Shown here: positions 1 to 7,509 of the stretch, in pieces | Position numbering within the stretch: the first letter of the stretch is position 1 | Layout of the letters: each line of letters starts with the position of its first letter | NCBI GenBank assembly: GCA_018110855.1 | Contig: JAGBFZ010000281.1 | Coordinates: 1 to 11,934, forward strand | Origin: Oscillospiraceae bacterium | Lineage (GTDB): Bacteria > Bacillota > Clostridia > Oscillospirales > Ruminococcaceae | Length of the DNA: 11,934 nt | Reading direction: 5' to 3' | Notes under the pieces: generated by a model | Told to the model about the DNA's origin: nothing | What the model saw: only the letters and a program-made list of their open reading frames with translations | Database searches by the model: none | Program-made: the position numbers and the translations under genes

Positions 1-198
1 ATTAACGGGAGCCTCGGGATTAACGGGAGTCTCGGGATTTACAGGAGTCTCGGGATTTACAGGAGTCTCGGGATTAACAGGAGTCTCGGGATTAACAGGA
101 GTCTCGGGATTAACGGGAGCCTCGGGGTTAACGGGAGTCTGGGGATTAACGGGAGTCTGGGGATTAACGGGAGTCTCGGGGTTAACAGGAGTATTGGG
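1..198 (-). repeat. Eleven tandem 18-bp units encoding NPETPV-type hexapeptides
   Basis: Eleven in-frame 18-bp units (consensus gggattaacgggagtctc on the plus strand) encode PxTPVN. Read N- to C-terminal, the variable positions give NT, ET, QT, QT, EA, then five ET, then EA. Most differences between units are silent (aac/tac, ggg/agg), with replacements only at the E/Q/N and T/A positions. The array continues past base 1, so the true copy number is unknown. It is typical of a proline-rich stalk crossing the cell wall, and such arrays can change length by slippage. Confidence 0.95.
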
Positions 199-1500
199 CT
201 TGATCATATCCTTTATAGTGGGATCCTCTGAATAAGCGCTGGATCCGAACTGAATATCGCCCACAAAGCTCTTGCATATTACCTGACCTTCAAAATGTCT
301 TGTACCGTTAGCCATATTTGATGTCAGATTGGAGTTAGGAGCAAGGAGGCTTCCTACGCCCGAACCGATGACTACATTCTGCGCTTCAGGAACGTTAATA
401 AGCACCTTGGAATTGCCAAATTTGTTTCCGCTTGTGAGCTGACCTGTGGAGGAATAGCTTGTTCCCCATTCAGCAACAAGGTTAAGGTCGCTTGTGCCTT
501 TTCCTGTGATATTAACAATAACGGCAGAGTTGTCGGGAACATCATATTTGATGGCAACATCTGTTGAACCGTTTTTCAGTGCCATAAACTCATCCACTGT
601 AAGAGTAAATACATTTACATCTGTATTTGCACCCTTAAAGGTGATGGTGCCGTAATCATTTCTGATATAATTGTTTTCGTCTGTGCTGCTGACGCCAACG
701 CTTCCGTTCAGAGCAGACATCTTCTGGGAAGTGTTTCTGAGATCGGTGAATGCCGCGTTGAAATCGATCGTACATTCTTCGCCCACAGCAGTCTTTGTAT
801 CGTCAGCAGTACCGTACATATTTTTGCCGACCTCAATGCTGGCTGCCTTGGTCTGATTGAAATACATATCGCCGCCGACTGCCACAACAGCCTGACCATC
901 GCCCATGTCAACGTTGCCCTGAGAGCCGTACTGTATGTAGTCGCCTTCAATAAATACAGTGTATCCCTGAGCAGCGTGGAGCAACGCATTTGCATCAGCA
1001 GGCATACCGTCTGCCAAAGACATTAAGGAAATAGAAGCAGTTTCTGCAACGCCCTGTCCTTCGCCGCTGCCTTCGGAAGCATCACCCTGATCGGAAATAT
1101 CGCCTTCAATGCTGCCGTCAGACTCTGATACCTCTTCGCTTTCTTCGGAAGCATCGCTCTGCTCATCGCTGTAATCTGCGGAAATATCGGCTTCATTTCC
1201 GCCGTCAGACTCTGATACCTCGCCGCTTTCTTCGGAAACATCGCCCTGCTCGTCGCCATAGGTCGTGGAAATATCGTCAGCATTGTCACCGTTAGCCTGC
1301 TCATCGCCTGCCTCGGAGTCTTCGCTGCCGTCCTCGTTCTGCTGTGAAACAGAGGTGGAGCCTGCCATGCTGCCCGAAAGATCAATGGTCTCAGCTGAAA
1401 CTCCGCCGCCCTGGCTGTTTGCAGCAAAAACTGTCAGCGCAAAAGCGAATGCACTGAGAGACTGAAGAACCTTGCGTTTTTTATTCTCGTTTGTATTCAT
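1..1500 (-). CDS. Secreted choice-of-anchor A (pAdhesive_15-like) surface protein, C-terminus cut by window edge
   Basis: An open frame of 500 codons runs from ATG at 1500 to the window edge without a stop, so the C-terminus is missing. Residues 1-36 form a signal peptide: basic start (NENKKRK), hydrophobic stretch ([12 protein letters not shown]), likely cleavage near VSA-E. Residues 40-155 are an acidic Ser/Glu/Asp/Gly linker with internal repeats. Residues about 175-423 match the choice-of-anchor A domain: '[14 protein letters not shown]', '[11 protein letters not shown]', 'SAVIVNITG', '[10 protein letters not shown]', '[10 protein letters not shown]' and '[16 protein letters not shown]' come in the family's order. 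From residue 435 the protein is pure PxTPVN repeats, as in wall-spanning stalks. The domain is known from surface proteins with varied C-terminal anchors; the anchor here (sortase signal or other) is out of view. The start is supported by an AAGGGAG site 11 bases upstream and its own promoter. An adhesive or matrix role is inferred. Confidence 0.88.
   Translation of the reverse strand, partial: MNTNENKKRKVLQSLSAFAFALTVFAANSQGGGVSAETIDLSGSMAGSTSVSQQNEDGSEDSEAGDEQANGDNADDISTTYGDEQGDVSEESGEVSESDGGNEADISADYSDEQSDASEESEEVSESDGSIEGDISDQGDASEGSGEGQGVAETASISLMSLADGMPADANALLHAAQGYTVFIEGDYIQYGSQGNVDMGDGQAVVAVGGDMYFNQTKAASIEVGKNMYGTADDTKTAVGEECTIDFNAAFTDLRNTSQKMSALNGSVGVSSTDENNYIRNDYGTITFKGANTDVNVFTLTVDEFMALKNGSTDVAIKYDVPDNSAVIVNITGKGTSDLNLVAEWGTSYSSTGQLTSGNKFGNSKVLINVPEAQNVVIGSGVGSLLAPNSNLTSNMANGTRHFEGQVICKSFVGDIQFGSSAYSEDPTIKDMIKPNTPVNPETPVNPQTPVNPQTPVNPEAPVNPETPVNPETPVNPETPVNPETPVNPETPVNPEAPVN
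1060..1287 (-). repeat. 87-bp tandem repeat in the acidic linker of the adhesin
   Basis: Two full copies (1201-1287 and 1114-1200) are in register at 87 bp, which is 29 codons. Both contain gccgtcagactctgatacct and a 'ttcggaaRcatcgc' block at 1231 and 1144. A third, shorter copy (about 1060-1113) has lost roughly five codons. The encoded unit is about 'DEQxDxSEESxEVSESDG..EADIS'. The repeats keep frame, so the linker appears to have grown by in-frame duplication. Confidence 0.8.
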
Positions 1501-1562
1501 AATAGGTTACTCTCCCTTCAAACTGAAAAATAATCAAAAATGTACAATATCCTACTATGAAA

Positions 1563-1591
1563 ATTATATCACATTACTATAAATTTGTAAA
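1563..1591 (-). promoter_or_regulatory. Sigma-A-type promoter of the adhesin gene
   Basis: On the minus strand there is a -35 box TTTACA (1591-1586), a 17-bp spacer and a perfect -10 box TATAAT (1568-1563) preceded by TGA, an extended -10. The expected transcript start is near 1556, giving a leader of about 55 bases before the ATG at 1500. It lies between the adhesin and pilT, so the adhesin can be transcribed separately from the pilus module. Confidence 0.75.
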
Positions 1592-1696
1592 TAGATATTG
1601 CAAATATTTCTTCATAATTCACAAACTTTGTATACTTACACAGTGTGGAAGTTTTTATTTGTGTAAAATATTACAATTTGTCATAAAATATTGCAA
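1584..1696 (-). repeat. Three imperfect 20-bp repeats upstream of and over the adhesin -35 box
   Basis: Read on the minus strand, TTGCAATATTTTATGACAAA (1696-1677) is followed directly by TTGTAATATTTTACACAAA (1676-1658). A weaker third copy, TTGCAATATCTATTTACAAA (1603-1584), ends over the -35 box. The first two differ by a few bases; the third matches the first at about 16 of 20. They could be operator sites, but the region is very AT-rich and chance similarity is possible. No clear terminator for pilT was seen in 1501-1708. Confidence 0.4.
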
Positions 1697-1708
1697 TAAT
1701 TAGAGATA

Positions 1709-2782
1709 TTACAGATTTCCTTCTTCAAAAAGAGCGATCTTTTTATTCATCATTTCGGGATTGGAGGCATAAAGAACGGCGGTATCCTTAGAGATAATGC
1801 CATCTGAGAACAGCTTGAAAATGCCTGTGTCCATGGTGTTCATACCCTTGGAGGTCTGCATTATGGTCTCTATCTGATGAGTTTTTCTGTCTCTTATCAT
1901 GGTCCTTATGGCACTGTTGACAGTCATGACTTCAAAAACGGGGTGAAGAGTGCCGTTCACATCGGGAAGAAGCTGCTGGGAAATGACCGCTCTCAGCACC
2001 ATGGAGAGCTGCATCCTTATCTGATGCTGCTGATTTGTGGGGAAGGAGTCAATTATGCGGTCAATGGTGTTCACAGCGCCCAGAGTGTGAAGGGTGGAAA
2101 GCACCAGCTGACCCGTCTCGGCAGCAGTCATAGCAATGCTCATGGTCTCATTGTCTCTCATCTCGCCCAGCAGGATAACGTTGGGAGACTGCCTTAAAGC
2201 AGCTCTCAGAGCGTCCGCATAGCTGTCGGTGTCAATGCCTATCTCCCGCTGACTGATAATGCTTTTCTTGTGCTTGTGAAGAAATTCGATGGGATCCTCA
2301 ATGGTAACAATGTGCCCCTGTCTTGTGGAATTTATCCTGTCTATCATGCAGGTGAGGGTGGTGGATTTACCGCTGCCCGCAGCGCCTGTGATAAGTATGA
2401 TACCGTTATTTGCGTCCGCAAGGGACATAATGCTCTCGGGGATATTCAGCGCACCGCTGTCGGGAAGCTCGAAGAGAACATTTCGAAGCACCGCCGCAAG
2501 GGTGCCTCTCTGCCTGTAAACATTGACTCTGAAGCGTCCCACACCCGCAAAGGAGAAGGAAAAATCCAACTCGCGGCTTATGCCGTCAGTGTCCATTTTG
2601 ATATCTGCCAGCTCGAATAACTCTCTGATCATGTATTCAGCGTCCGCAGGCATGACCGTCTCGCCGTCTCTTGGCATAACGTTTCCGAAAACCTTGAAGC
2701 ATACTGCCGTACCCGAAACGATAAAAATATCCGAAGCGCAGAGGCTGACAGCCTCCTTTAAGATCTCCCCTATACCGATCAT
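1709..2782 (-). CDS. pilT: Type IV pilus retraction ATPase PilT
   Basis: PilT is a hexameric cytoplasmic ATPase that depolymerises type IV pili and pulls them back. The 357-residue product is the usual family length. The N-terminal domain opens with 'ASDIFIVSG', like the ASDLH-type start of PilT. Walker A is GAAGSGKST (133-141), the Asp box TIEDPIEF (160-167), Walker B VILLGEMRD (202-210) and the His box STLHT (229-233). AIRTMIRD (291-298) followed by KTHQI corresponds to the AIRNLIRE motif that separates retraction ATPases from the assembly ATPase PilB. The start at 2782 is chosen because AAGGGGA lies 8 bases upstream; a longer frame to 2857 lacks family similarity and overlaps the gene before it. 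It is last in a run with three small membrane-protein genes, 28 bases after the nearest. No PilB or PilC is in view. Confidence 0.93.
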   Translation of the reverse strand: MIGIGEILKEAVSLCASDIFIVSGTAVCFKVFGNVMPRDGETVMPADAEYMIRELFELADIKMDTDGISRELDFSFSFAGVGRFRVNVYRQRGTLAAVLRNVLFELPDSGALNIPESIMSLADANNGIILITGAAGSGKSTTLTCMIDRINSTRQGHIVTIEDPIEFLHKHKKSIISQREIGIDTDSYADALRAALRQSPNVILLGEMRDNETMSIAMTAAETGQLVLSTLHTLGAVNTIDRIIDSFPTNQQHQIRMQLSMVLRAVISQQLLPDVNGTLHPVFEVMTVNSAIRTMIRDRKTHQIETIMQTSKGMNTMDTGIFKLFSDGIISKDTAVLYASNPEMMNKKIALFEEGNL

Positions 2783-2810
2783 GGGAATGTCCCCTTTCAT
2801 AAATAATGTA

Positions 2811-3293
2811 TTATCCCTGCCATACGTTAAGATGCTCATCATCTTCCGACAGATCATCGGAAATGTAAATGATCCTGTTTTCTGTCATAATGTAGCTGCC
2901 CCTGCTGTCCGAAGGAACAGCGTCTACCCGTATTTCCCAGTAGACTGCCGTGCTTCCGTCAATGGGAGTGGAGCAGGAAACGGTGAAATAGTCTCCCTGA
3001 CGGGAGCATTCTGCAAAATCAAGCTCGCTTATCAGCTCCTCGAAATTCATATCGAAAAGCCCCGAATAAGCTGCCTCTGCAATGCAGCCGTCCACCTGAC
3101 TGAGCCTTATCTCGGAGAGATTTTTCGCTTCTCTGTATAAATGAAGCCTTTCCTCACTTTTTTCCGTAAGCCGTCCGCCGCCTGCAGTCACCGATAAAGC
3201 CGCCGCACCCACCGAAGCAAGGCATATCACGAGAAAAATAACGATGATCGTCAGGAATCCCGGAACTGAAACCGTCTTAATGCTCTTTTTCAT
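2811..3293 (-). CDS. Small single-pass membrane protein, putative pilus accessory (pseudopilin-like)
   Basis: A 160-residue protein with a short basic start (MKKSIK), one hydrophobic segment at about 12-36 (FLTIIVIFLVICLASVGAAAL), and then an acidic outward domain. The helix after the membrane (about 40-70, 'RLTEKSEERLHLYREAKNLSE') resembles clostridial proteins found in type IV pilus/type II secretion-like operons, where a 'xRLSEK..ERxxxYxEA' pattern follows the membrane segment. That resemblance is from memory and not a named domain. ATG at 3293 overlaps the previous stop (ATGA), with GGAGGAG five bases upstream, so translation is probably coupled. There is no classical prepilin cleavage motif (G-F-x-x-x-E). 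The role is inferred from its place directly before pilT. Confidence 0.75.
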   Translation of the reverse strand: MKKSIKTVSVPGFLTIIVIFLVICLASVGAAALSVTAGGGRLTEKSEERLHLYREAKNLSEIRLSQVDGCIAEAAYSGLFDMNFEELISELDFAECSRQGDYFTVSCSTPIDGSTAVYWEIRVDAVPSDSRGSYIMTENRIIYISDDLSEDDEHLNVWQG

Positions 3294-3805
3294 TCCGACT
3301 CCTCCGTTTCAGCGGGTATAACAACGGGGTATGGCGAATAATGCACAGCCCTTTCGGATATCTCCCCATTATCCCAGACGATTCGGATATCCGAAGAAAA
3401 AAGCTGACCGTAAACAAGACCGTCAGTAATGCATTCCTCAATGGTTTCGGAGATAAAAACATTTGCAGAGCTGTTTTTTGGTGAATATGTAAAAAGATCA
3501 TCGGTGGGGATAGCCATATTCATTCCGCTGATGCAGCATTCCGCCGCCTGCTTTCCGAAAAGCTCTTCAGCGGATAATTCCAGACTGCCCGAAGCGCCGT
3601 AAAGCTCGCACCATGACTCAGCGCAGGCAACAGCCGCCGCATAGGTCTGTTCATGATCTGCCCTGTCCGCCGCCGTTCCGAGAATACGGAGAATACCGCA
3701 GCAGCAGACAGCAAAAACGGGAATAATAAGAGCAGTCTCAATAAAAAAAGGGTCCAGCCTGATACCGCCGTTATGCCGCGGAACGCCGAAAATAGATTTC
3801 TTCAA
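3290..3805 (-). CDS. TadE-like single-pass membrane protein, putative minor pilin
   Basis: A 171-residue protein. Around residues 19-45, 'FFIETALIIPVFAVCCCGIL' has the TadE-like pattern (E-x-A-L-x-x-P followed by a hydrophobic run) seen in many clostridial pilus-operon proteins. The rest is an outward Cys-containing domain (AVACAESWCELYG, QAAECCISG) with no recognised fold. The start is a TTG at 3805 overlapping the stop of the gene before it in the sequence TTGA, with GGAGG 9 bases upstream; no in-frame ATG fits the hydrophobic segment better. Cysteines in the membrane segment (CCC) and outside may allow disulfides or lipid attachment, but no lipobox is clear. The TadE label rests on one short motif, so treat it as likely and not proven. 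Confidence 0.7.
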   Translation of the reverse strand: MKKSIFGVPRHNGGIRLDPFFIETALIIPVFAVCCCGILRILGTAADRADHEQTYAAAVACAESWCELYGASGSLELSAEELFGKQAAECCISGMNMAIPTDDLFTYSPKNSSANVFISETIEECITDGLVYGQLFSSDIRIVWDNGEISERAVHYSPYPVVIPAETEESE

Positions 3806-4305
3806 GATCCGCCGCCTCCCTCCGAAACAAAGAATGCCGTCTCAGCAGAAGGCTCCGCATAGATCACAGCACTCTGACCGCCCGAGGAAAAAGCGGATAT
3901 CTTCACAGTATTGTCGGCTGCCTCGGAAAGAAAAAGCCTTTGGGCGGAAAAGATCCGTTCACCGCTTGAAATATCCGAGCCCGCAGGAACAAGAGCTTCC
4001 CAAAGACTGCCGCCCTTTACGGAAATAACAGTCTCGTAGCCGTCGTCTCTTCCGATAACGAGCCTGTCAAGGGAGCCGTCGGGATTAGAAAAAACAGATA
4101 TCCTGCCCTCAGCGCTTTTCAGATGATTAGCGGTAAATCTTGCCGCGCCGAGACATTCCGAAGCACTTTCGTAAGCGCCTCTTATGCGCCGAAAGCAGCT
4201 TACAGCCGTCCACATAAGAGCAAAGGCAGTGACAGCGAATATCATCATCAGAAGCAGACTGTCAAGCCGCAGCCTTTTAGTGCTGCGGAGCTTCCTCATA
4301 TCCAA
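3802..4305 (-). CDS. DUF4860-like single-pass membrane protein of the pilus module
   Basis: A 167-residue protein: basic N-terminus (RKLRSTKRLRLDS), one membrane segment at about 17-37 (LLLMMIFAVTAFALMWTAVS), then an outward beta-rich domain with 'NPDGSLDRLVIGRDDGYETVISVKGG'. The arrangement (membrane anchor, 'AARFTANHLKSAEG', a short read-out of a value, then a 'LWEALVPAG' block) resembles DUF4860 proteins that sit in clostridial pilus/type II secretion-like operons; this is recognition from memory. The start is TTG at 4305, with AAAGGGGGTGA seven bases upstream; the ATG two codons later would put the site 13 bases away. It begins 30 bases after pheA and overlaps the next gene by four bases. 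It ends in a Gly-rich tail (EGGGGS). Confidence 0.7.
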   Translation of the reverse strand: MDMRKLRSTKRLRLDSLLLMMIFAVTAFALMWTAVSCFRRIRGAYESASECLGAARFTANHLKSAEGRISVFSNPDGSLDRLVIGRDDGYETVISVKGGSLWEALVPAGSDISSGERIFSAQRLFLSEAADNTVKISAFSSGGQSAVIYAEPSAETAFFVSEGGGGS

Positions 4306-4335
4306 GCTGTCACCCCCTTTTTAATATATAAATGC

Positions 4336-5454
4336 TTAGTATGTCTCGGTAAAGTTTCCGAGGAATTTGAAATAACCCATTCCTGTTTTCAGATCGTCAA
4401 TGAAGGCAGCGACCTTTCTGTTCTCATAGGAGCCTTCGAAATCAAGGAAAATGACCGCCTCAAAATCCTTTCCCGCAACGGTCTTGTTAACGATCTTTTT
4501 CATGTTAAGCCCATAGACCGCAAATTTAGTCAGTATTCTGTAAAGTCCGCCCGGAGTATGGGGAACGGAGAAGGAAACCGAAATAGTGTTGGCATTTTCG
4601 GGAACGGCAAAATGCTTTGAGAAGCAGATGAAGCGGGTATAATTGGGATAAGCGTCCGCCGCCTTTTCCTCAACGATCTTAAGCCCGTTCATCTCAGCGC
4701 AGGACTTGGAGCATATGCAGCCGATGGTGTTGTCGGTGCTGTTTTTCACCATCTGAGCGGCAAGAGCGGTGTTGGCGTAATCCATAGGCTCGTAGCCGTG
4801 GTTTTTGAGATAAACGGAGCACTGAGCCAGAGCTTCCCGCTTGGAGAATACTCTCCTAACATCGGCAGGGTCTGTCTCGGGCTTCACCGCAAAGCAGTGA
4901 GTTATCTCCACCCTCACAATATTGTTTATGTAAAAATCATGGCTCGCCATCAGATCATAGGTCTCGGCAATGGAGCCGACAGTTGAATTTTCAAGCGGCA
5001 GAATGCCGTAATCCGCCCTGCCTCTTTCAACAAGATCAACCACGTCCTTGAAGCCCGAAGCGAAGCGGATAGGCTTGTCACCGAACAGCTTCATGCAGGC
5101 AGTTTCCGCATAAGCGCCCGATGTACCCTGACAAGCGATCACCTGCGCCTGCTCGGGACGGAACACCTCGGGCTTGTCATAAATCTTGCCCCATGTGTTC
5201 ACCTCTGCCTGAACACACTTGCTGATGTCCATAATTTCGGTGAACATTACCGCAGCGGCGTCCGCCATATGCTCGGGAGAAGCGGCTCTGACCCTGTCAA
5301 TTATCTGCTGCTCTCTGCCCTCCTGAAGAATGGGAAGATTATTTTCCTTTTTGTAAAGGGCAACACTTTTGCAGACCTCCATTCTTTTCAGAAAGAGCTG
5401 GAGCATCTGTCCGTCAATATCGTTAATTTCTTTTCTGAGATCATCAAGCTTCAT
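4336..5454 (-). CDS. pheA: Bifunctional chorismate mutase / prephenate dehydratase (P-protein)
   Basis: It converts chorismate to prephenate and then to phenylpyruvate, for phenylalanine synthesis. The 372 residues hold three domains in family order. AroQ chorismate mutase (1-85) keeps candidate active-site residues R7, R24, K35, E48 and probably Q82, by spacing against the E. coli enzyme. Prephenate dehydratase (about 104-283) shows 'ACQGTSGAYAE', 'GILPLENSTVGSI' and the catalytic TRF (273-275). The ACT regulatory domain (about 291-366) has 'PHTPGGLYRILTKFAVYGLN'. The ESRP signature that helps bind phenylalanine in E. coli PheA aligns with VNKT (322-325), so feedback control may differ. The ATG at 5454 has AAAGGAG 12 bases upstream. 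It follows the topoisomerase gene by 23 bases, with no room for an attenuator or T-box, so it is probably cotranscribed. Confidence 0.95.
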   Translation of the reverse strand: MKLDDLRKEINDIDGQMLQLFLKRMEVCKSVALYKKENNLPILQEGREQQIIDRVRAASPEHMADAAAVMFTEIMDISKCVQAEVNTWGKIYDKPEVFRPEQAQVIACQGTSGAYAETACMKLFGDKPIRFASGFKDVVDLVERGRADYGILPLENSTVGSIAETYDLMASHDFYINNIVRVEITHCFAVKPETDPADVRRVFSKREALAQCSVYLKNHGYEPMDYANTALAAQMVKNSTDNTIGCICSKSCAEMNGLKIVEEKAADAYPNYTRFICFSKHFAVPENANTISVSFSVPHTPGGLYRILTKFAVYGLNMKKIVNKTVAGKDFEAVIFLDFEGSYENRKVAAFIDDLKTGMGYFKFLGNFTETY

Positions 5455-5477
5455 CTTTAAGTAAAGCTCCTTTCATT

Positions 5478-7454
5478 TTAACTGATATCCGCCATCTCAA
5501 GATAAGCGCTGCCGTTCTCGGCAATGTAATCCTTTCTGCCCTCAAGATCGTTTCCGAGGAACAGATCGAACATTCTTGCAGTCTCCTCCGCATCGGTGGG
5601 AGTGATCTTGATAAGCCGCCTTGTCTCGGGATTCATAGTGGTAAGCGCCATCATTTCGGGGTCGTTCTCACCCAGACCTTTTGAGCGGTCCAGCTTGTAT
5701 TTTTCATTGCCTATCTTGGCGAGAATATCGGTCTTTTCCTTTTCGTCATAAGCAAAATACGTCATATTCTTGGTGGTTATCTCAAACAGGGGAGACTCCG
5801 CAATATAAACGCAGCCCTGCTCGATAAGAGTGGGAGTGAGACGGTATATCATGGTAAGCACCAGCGTCCTTATCTGAAAGCCGTCATAGTCGGCATCGGT
5901 ACAGATAATTACCTTGTTCCATCTGAAATTCTCCATAGAAAAGCTTGAAAGCTCCTTGTTAGCCTTGGACTTTACCTCCACGCCGCAGCCTAAGACCTTG
6001 ATAAGGTCGGTAATGATGTCATTCTTGAAGATCTTGTCATAATCCGCCTTGAGACAGTTGAGTATCTTGCCTCTTATGGGGATTATCGCCTGAAACTCGG
6101 CATTTCTTGCAGTCTTGCAGGAGCCGAGAGCGGAATCTCCCTCCACAATGTAGACTTCTCTGCGGGACTTGTCTCTTGTGCGGCAGTCCACGAATTTCTC
6201 AACCATGTTGGCAAGGTCTATCTGCTTTGTAAGGGTGTTTTTGGTGCCCTGCCTTATCTTGTCGGCGGATTCTCTCGCACGCTTGTTGATAAGAATCTGA
6301 TCTGCAATTTTGTTTGCATCATCGGGATTCTCGATAAAATAAACCTCAAGCTGATGCTTTAAAAAGTCCACCATGTTCTCGTAAATGGACTTGTTGTTGA
6401 TAGCCTTCTTGGTCTGATTCTCGTAAGATGTGTATGTGGAGAAGGTGGACGAAACAAGCACAAGGCTGTCTGCGATATCATCGTCCTTGATGGACTTTTC
6501 ATTCTTCTGATACTTGCCCACAGACTTAATGAAATTATCCACCGAGGAGCGGAAAGCCTGCCTTACCGCCTTCTGAGGAGTTCCGTCATATTCAAGGAAG
6601 CTGGAATTGTGGAAATATTCCTGAAAGCTCACCTTTGAGGAGAATGTAAACGCACAGGACAGCATCATCTTGTATTCGGGTCTGTCCGCAGCGTCACGTC
6701 CCTTTCTTTCGCAGGAGCAGTATTGCAAAGCGGTGAGATTATCCTCGCCCACCACCTCTTTGAGATAGTCGGTAATGCCGTTTTCATAGAAATATTCGGT
6801 TTCCTCGAAGCCCCCCGTCTCCTTTTCGATTCGGAGAACGAAGGTCACCTTGGGATTTACCACCGCCTGCTTTTTAAGGGTGGAGCGGAAATAATCTGCA
6901 GGGATGTCAATGTCCGTAAAAACCTCGGTATCGGGCTTCCAGCGTGTCTTTGTGCCTGTTCTCTTTGTCTTGACAGGCTCCTTGGAAAGACCGCCGATAT
7001 TCTCTCCCTTTTCAAAGTGAAGATTATATTTGAATCCGTCACGAATGACCTCAACGTCCATGTATTCCGAAGCGTATTGCGTAGCGCAGGCACCCAGACC
7101 GTTAAGACCTAAGGAAAAGCCGTAATCGCTGTCATCGTACTTGCCGCCCGCATAAAGCTCGCAATATACAAGCTCCCAGTTCCAGCGCTGTTCCTTGTTG
7201 TTGAAATCCACAGGGCAGCCTCGTGCGAAATCCTCCACCTCAACGGAATGATCGAGGTAGCTTGTAACGACTATCCTGTCGCCGTGACCGTCTCTCGCCT
7301 CGTCAACGGAGTTGGAAATTATCTCAAAAACCGAGTGCTTGCAGCCCTCAAGATCGTCCGAGCCGAATATAACGGCAGGACGTTTCCTTACTCTGTCCGC
7401 ACCCTTTAAAATGCTTATGCTTTCGTTATCGTAATTCTTTTTCTTTGCGCTCAT
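5478..7454 (-). CDS. parE: Divergent type IIA DNA topoisomerase subunit B (ParE/GyrB family)
   Basis: This is the ATPase and TOPRIM subunit of a type II topoisomerase, which works with a GyrA/ParC-type subunit to pass one DNA duplex through another. In 658 residues the GHKL ATPase shows the N-box (EIISNSVDEA, E44/N48/D51), a changed G1 box (VEDFARGCPV, 73-82, where GyrB has D-G-R-G-I-P), GLNGLG (116-121) and the QTK loop (347-349). TOPRIM has EGDSA (438-442) and DADYD (520-524), followed by GFQIRT where typical GyrB/ParE have GSHIRT, and SKGLGEND near 591. The length fits ParE and short GyrB. It is not beside recF/dnaA and no A-subunit gene is in the window, so ParE versus a second GyrB is not settled. 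AAAGGA lies 14 bases before the ATG, farther than usual; no better in-frame start exists. Confidence 0.9.
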   Translation of the reverse strand: MSAKKKNYDNESISILKGADRVRKRPAVIFGSDDLEGCKHSVFEIISNSVDEARDGHGDRIVVTSYLDHSVEVEDFARGCPVDFNNKEQRWNWELVYCELYAGGKYDDSDYGFSLGLNGLGACATQYASEYMDVEVIRDGFKYNLHFEKGENIGGLSKEPVKTKRTGTKTRWKPDTEVFTDIDIPADYFRSTLKKQAVVNPKVTFVLRIEKETGGFEETEYFYENGITDYLKEVVGEDNLTALQYCSCERKGRDAADRPEYKMMLSCAFTFSSKVSFQEYFHNSSFLEYDGTPQKAVRQAFRSSVDNFIKSVGKYQKNEKSIKDDDIADSLVLVSSTFSTYTSYENQTKKAINNKSIYENMVDFLKHQLEVYFIENPDDANKIADQILINKRARESADKIRQGTKNTLTKQIDLANMVEKFVDCRTRDKSRREVYIVEGDSALGSCKTARNAEFQAIIPIRGKILNCLKADYDKIFKNDIITDLIKVLGCGVEVKSKANKELSSFSMENFRWNKVIICTDADYDGFQIRTLVLTMIYRLTPTLIEQGCVYIAESPLFEITTKNMTYFAYDEKEKTDILAKIGNEKYKLDRSKGLGENDPEMMALTTMNPETRRLIKITPTDAEETARMFDLFLGNDLEGRKDYIAENGSAYLEMADIS

Positions 7455-7509
7455 TTTGCTGTGATGATTCCTTTCTGATAATTAATACTATTTCTATAAA
7501 TCGGATAAT

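Noticed and set aside
1-198. CRISPR array, because of regular repeats
   Set aside because: The 18-bp units are directly adjacent with no spacers and stay in frame with a protein, so this is a coding repeat.
1023-1427. 134-codon minus-strand frame inside the adhesin gene
   Set aside because: It is out of frame with the clear signal peptide and repeats; its periodicity comes from the 87-bp repeat, and the composition is unlike a protein.
1501-1708. Intrinsic terminator for pilT
   Set aside because: No GC-rich stem followed by a T run is visible on the minus strand; the region holds AT-rich direct repeats and the adhesin promoter.
2783-2857. Extended PilT N-terminus from the upstream ATG at 2857
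   Set aside because: The extra residues do not resemble PilT, overlap the preceding gene, and the ATG at 2782 has a well-spaced AAGGGGA site.
2523-3140. 205-codon plus-strand frame opposite pilT and the 160-residue gene
   Set aside because: It overlaps two well-supported genes on the other strand and shows no recognisable domain.
4123-4620. 165-codon plus-strand frame opposite the DUF4860-like gene and pheA
   Set aside because: Antisense shadow of two supported genes, spanning their boundary.
5455-5477. T-box, attenuator or riboswitch before pheA
   Set aside because: Only 23 bases separate it from the upstream gene, which is too short for a leader structure.
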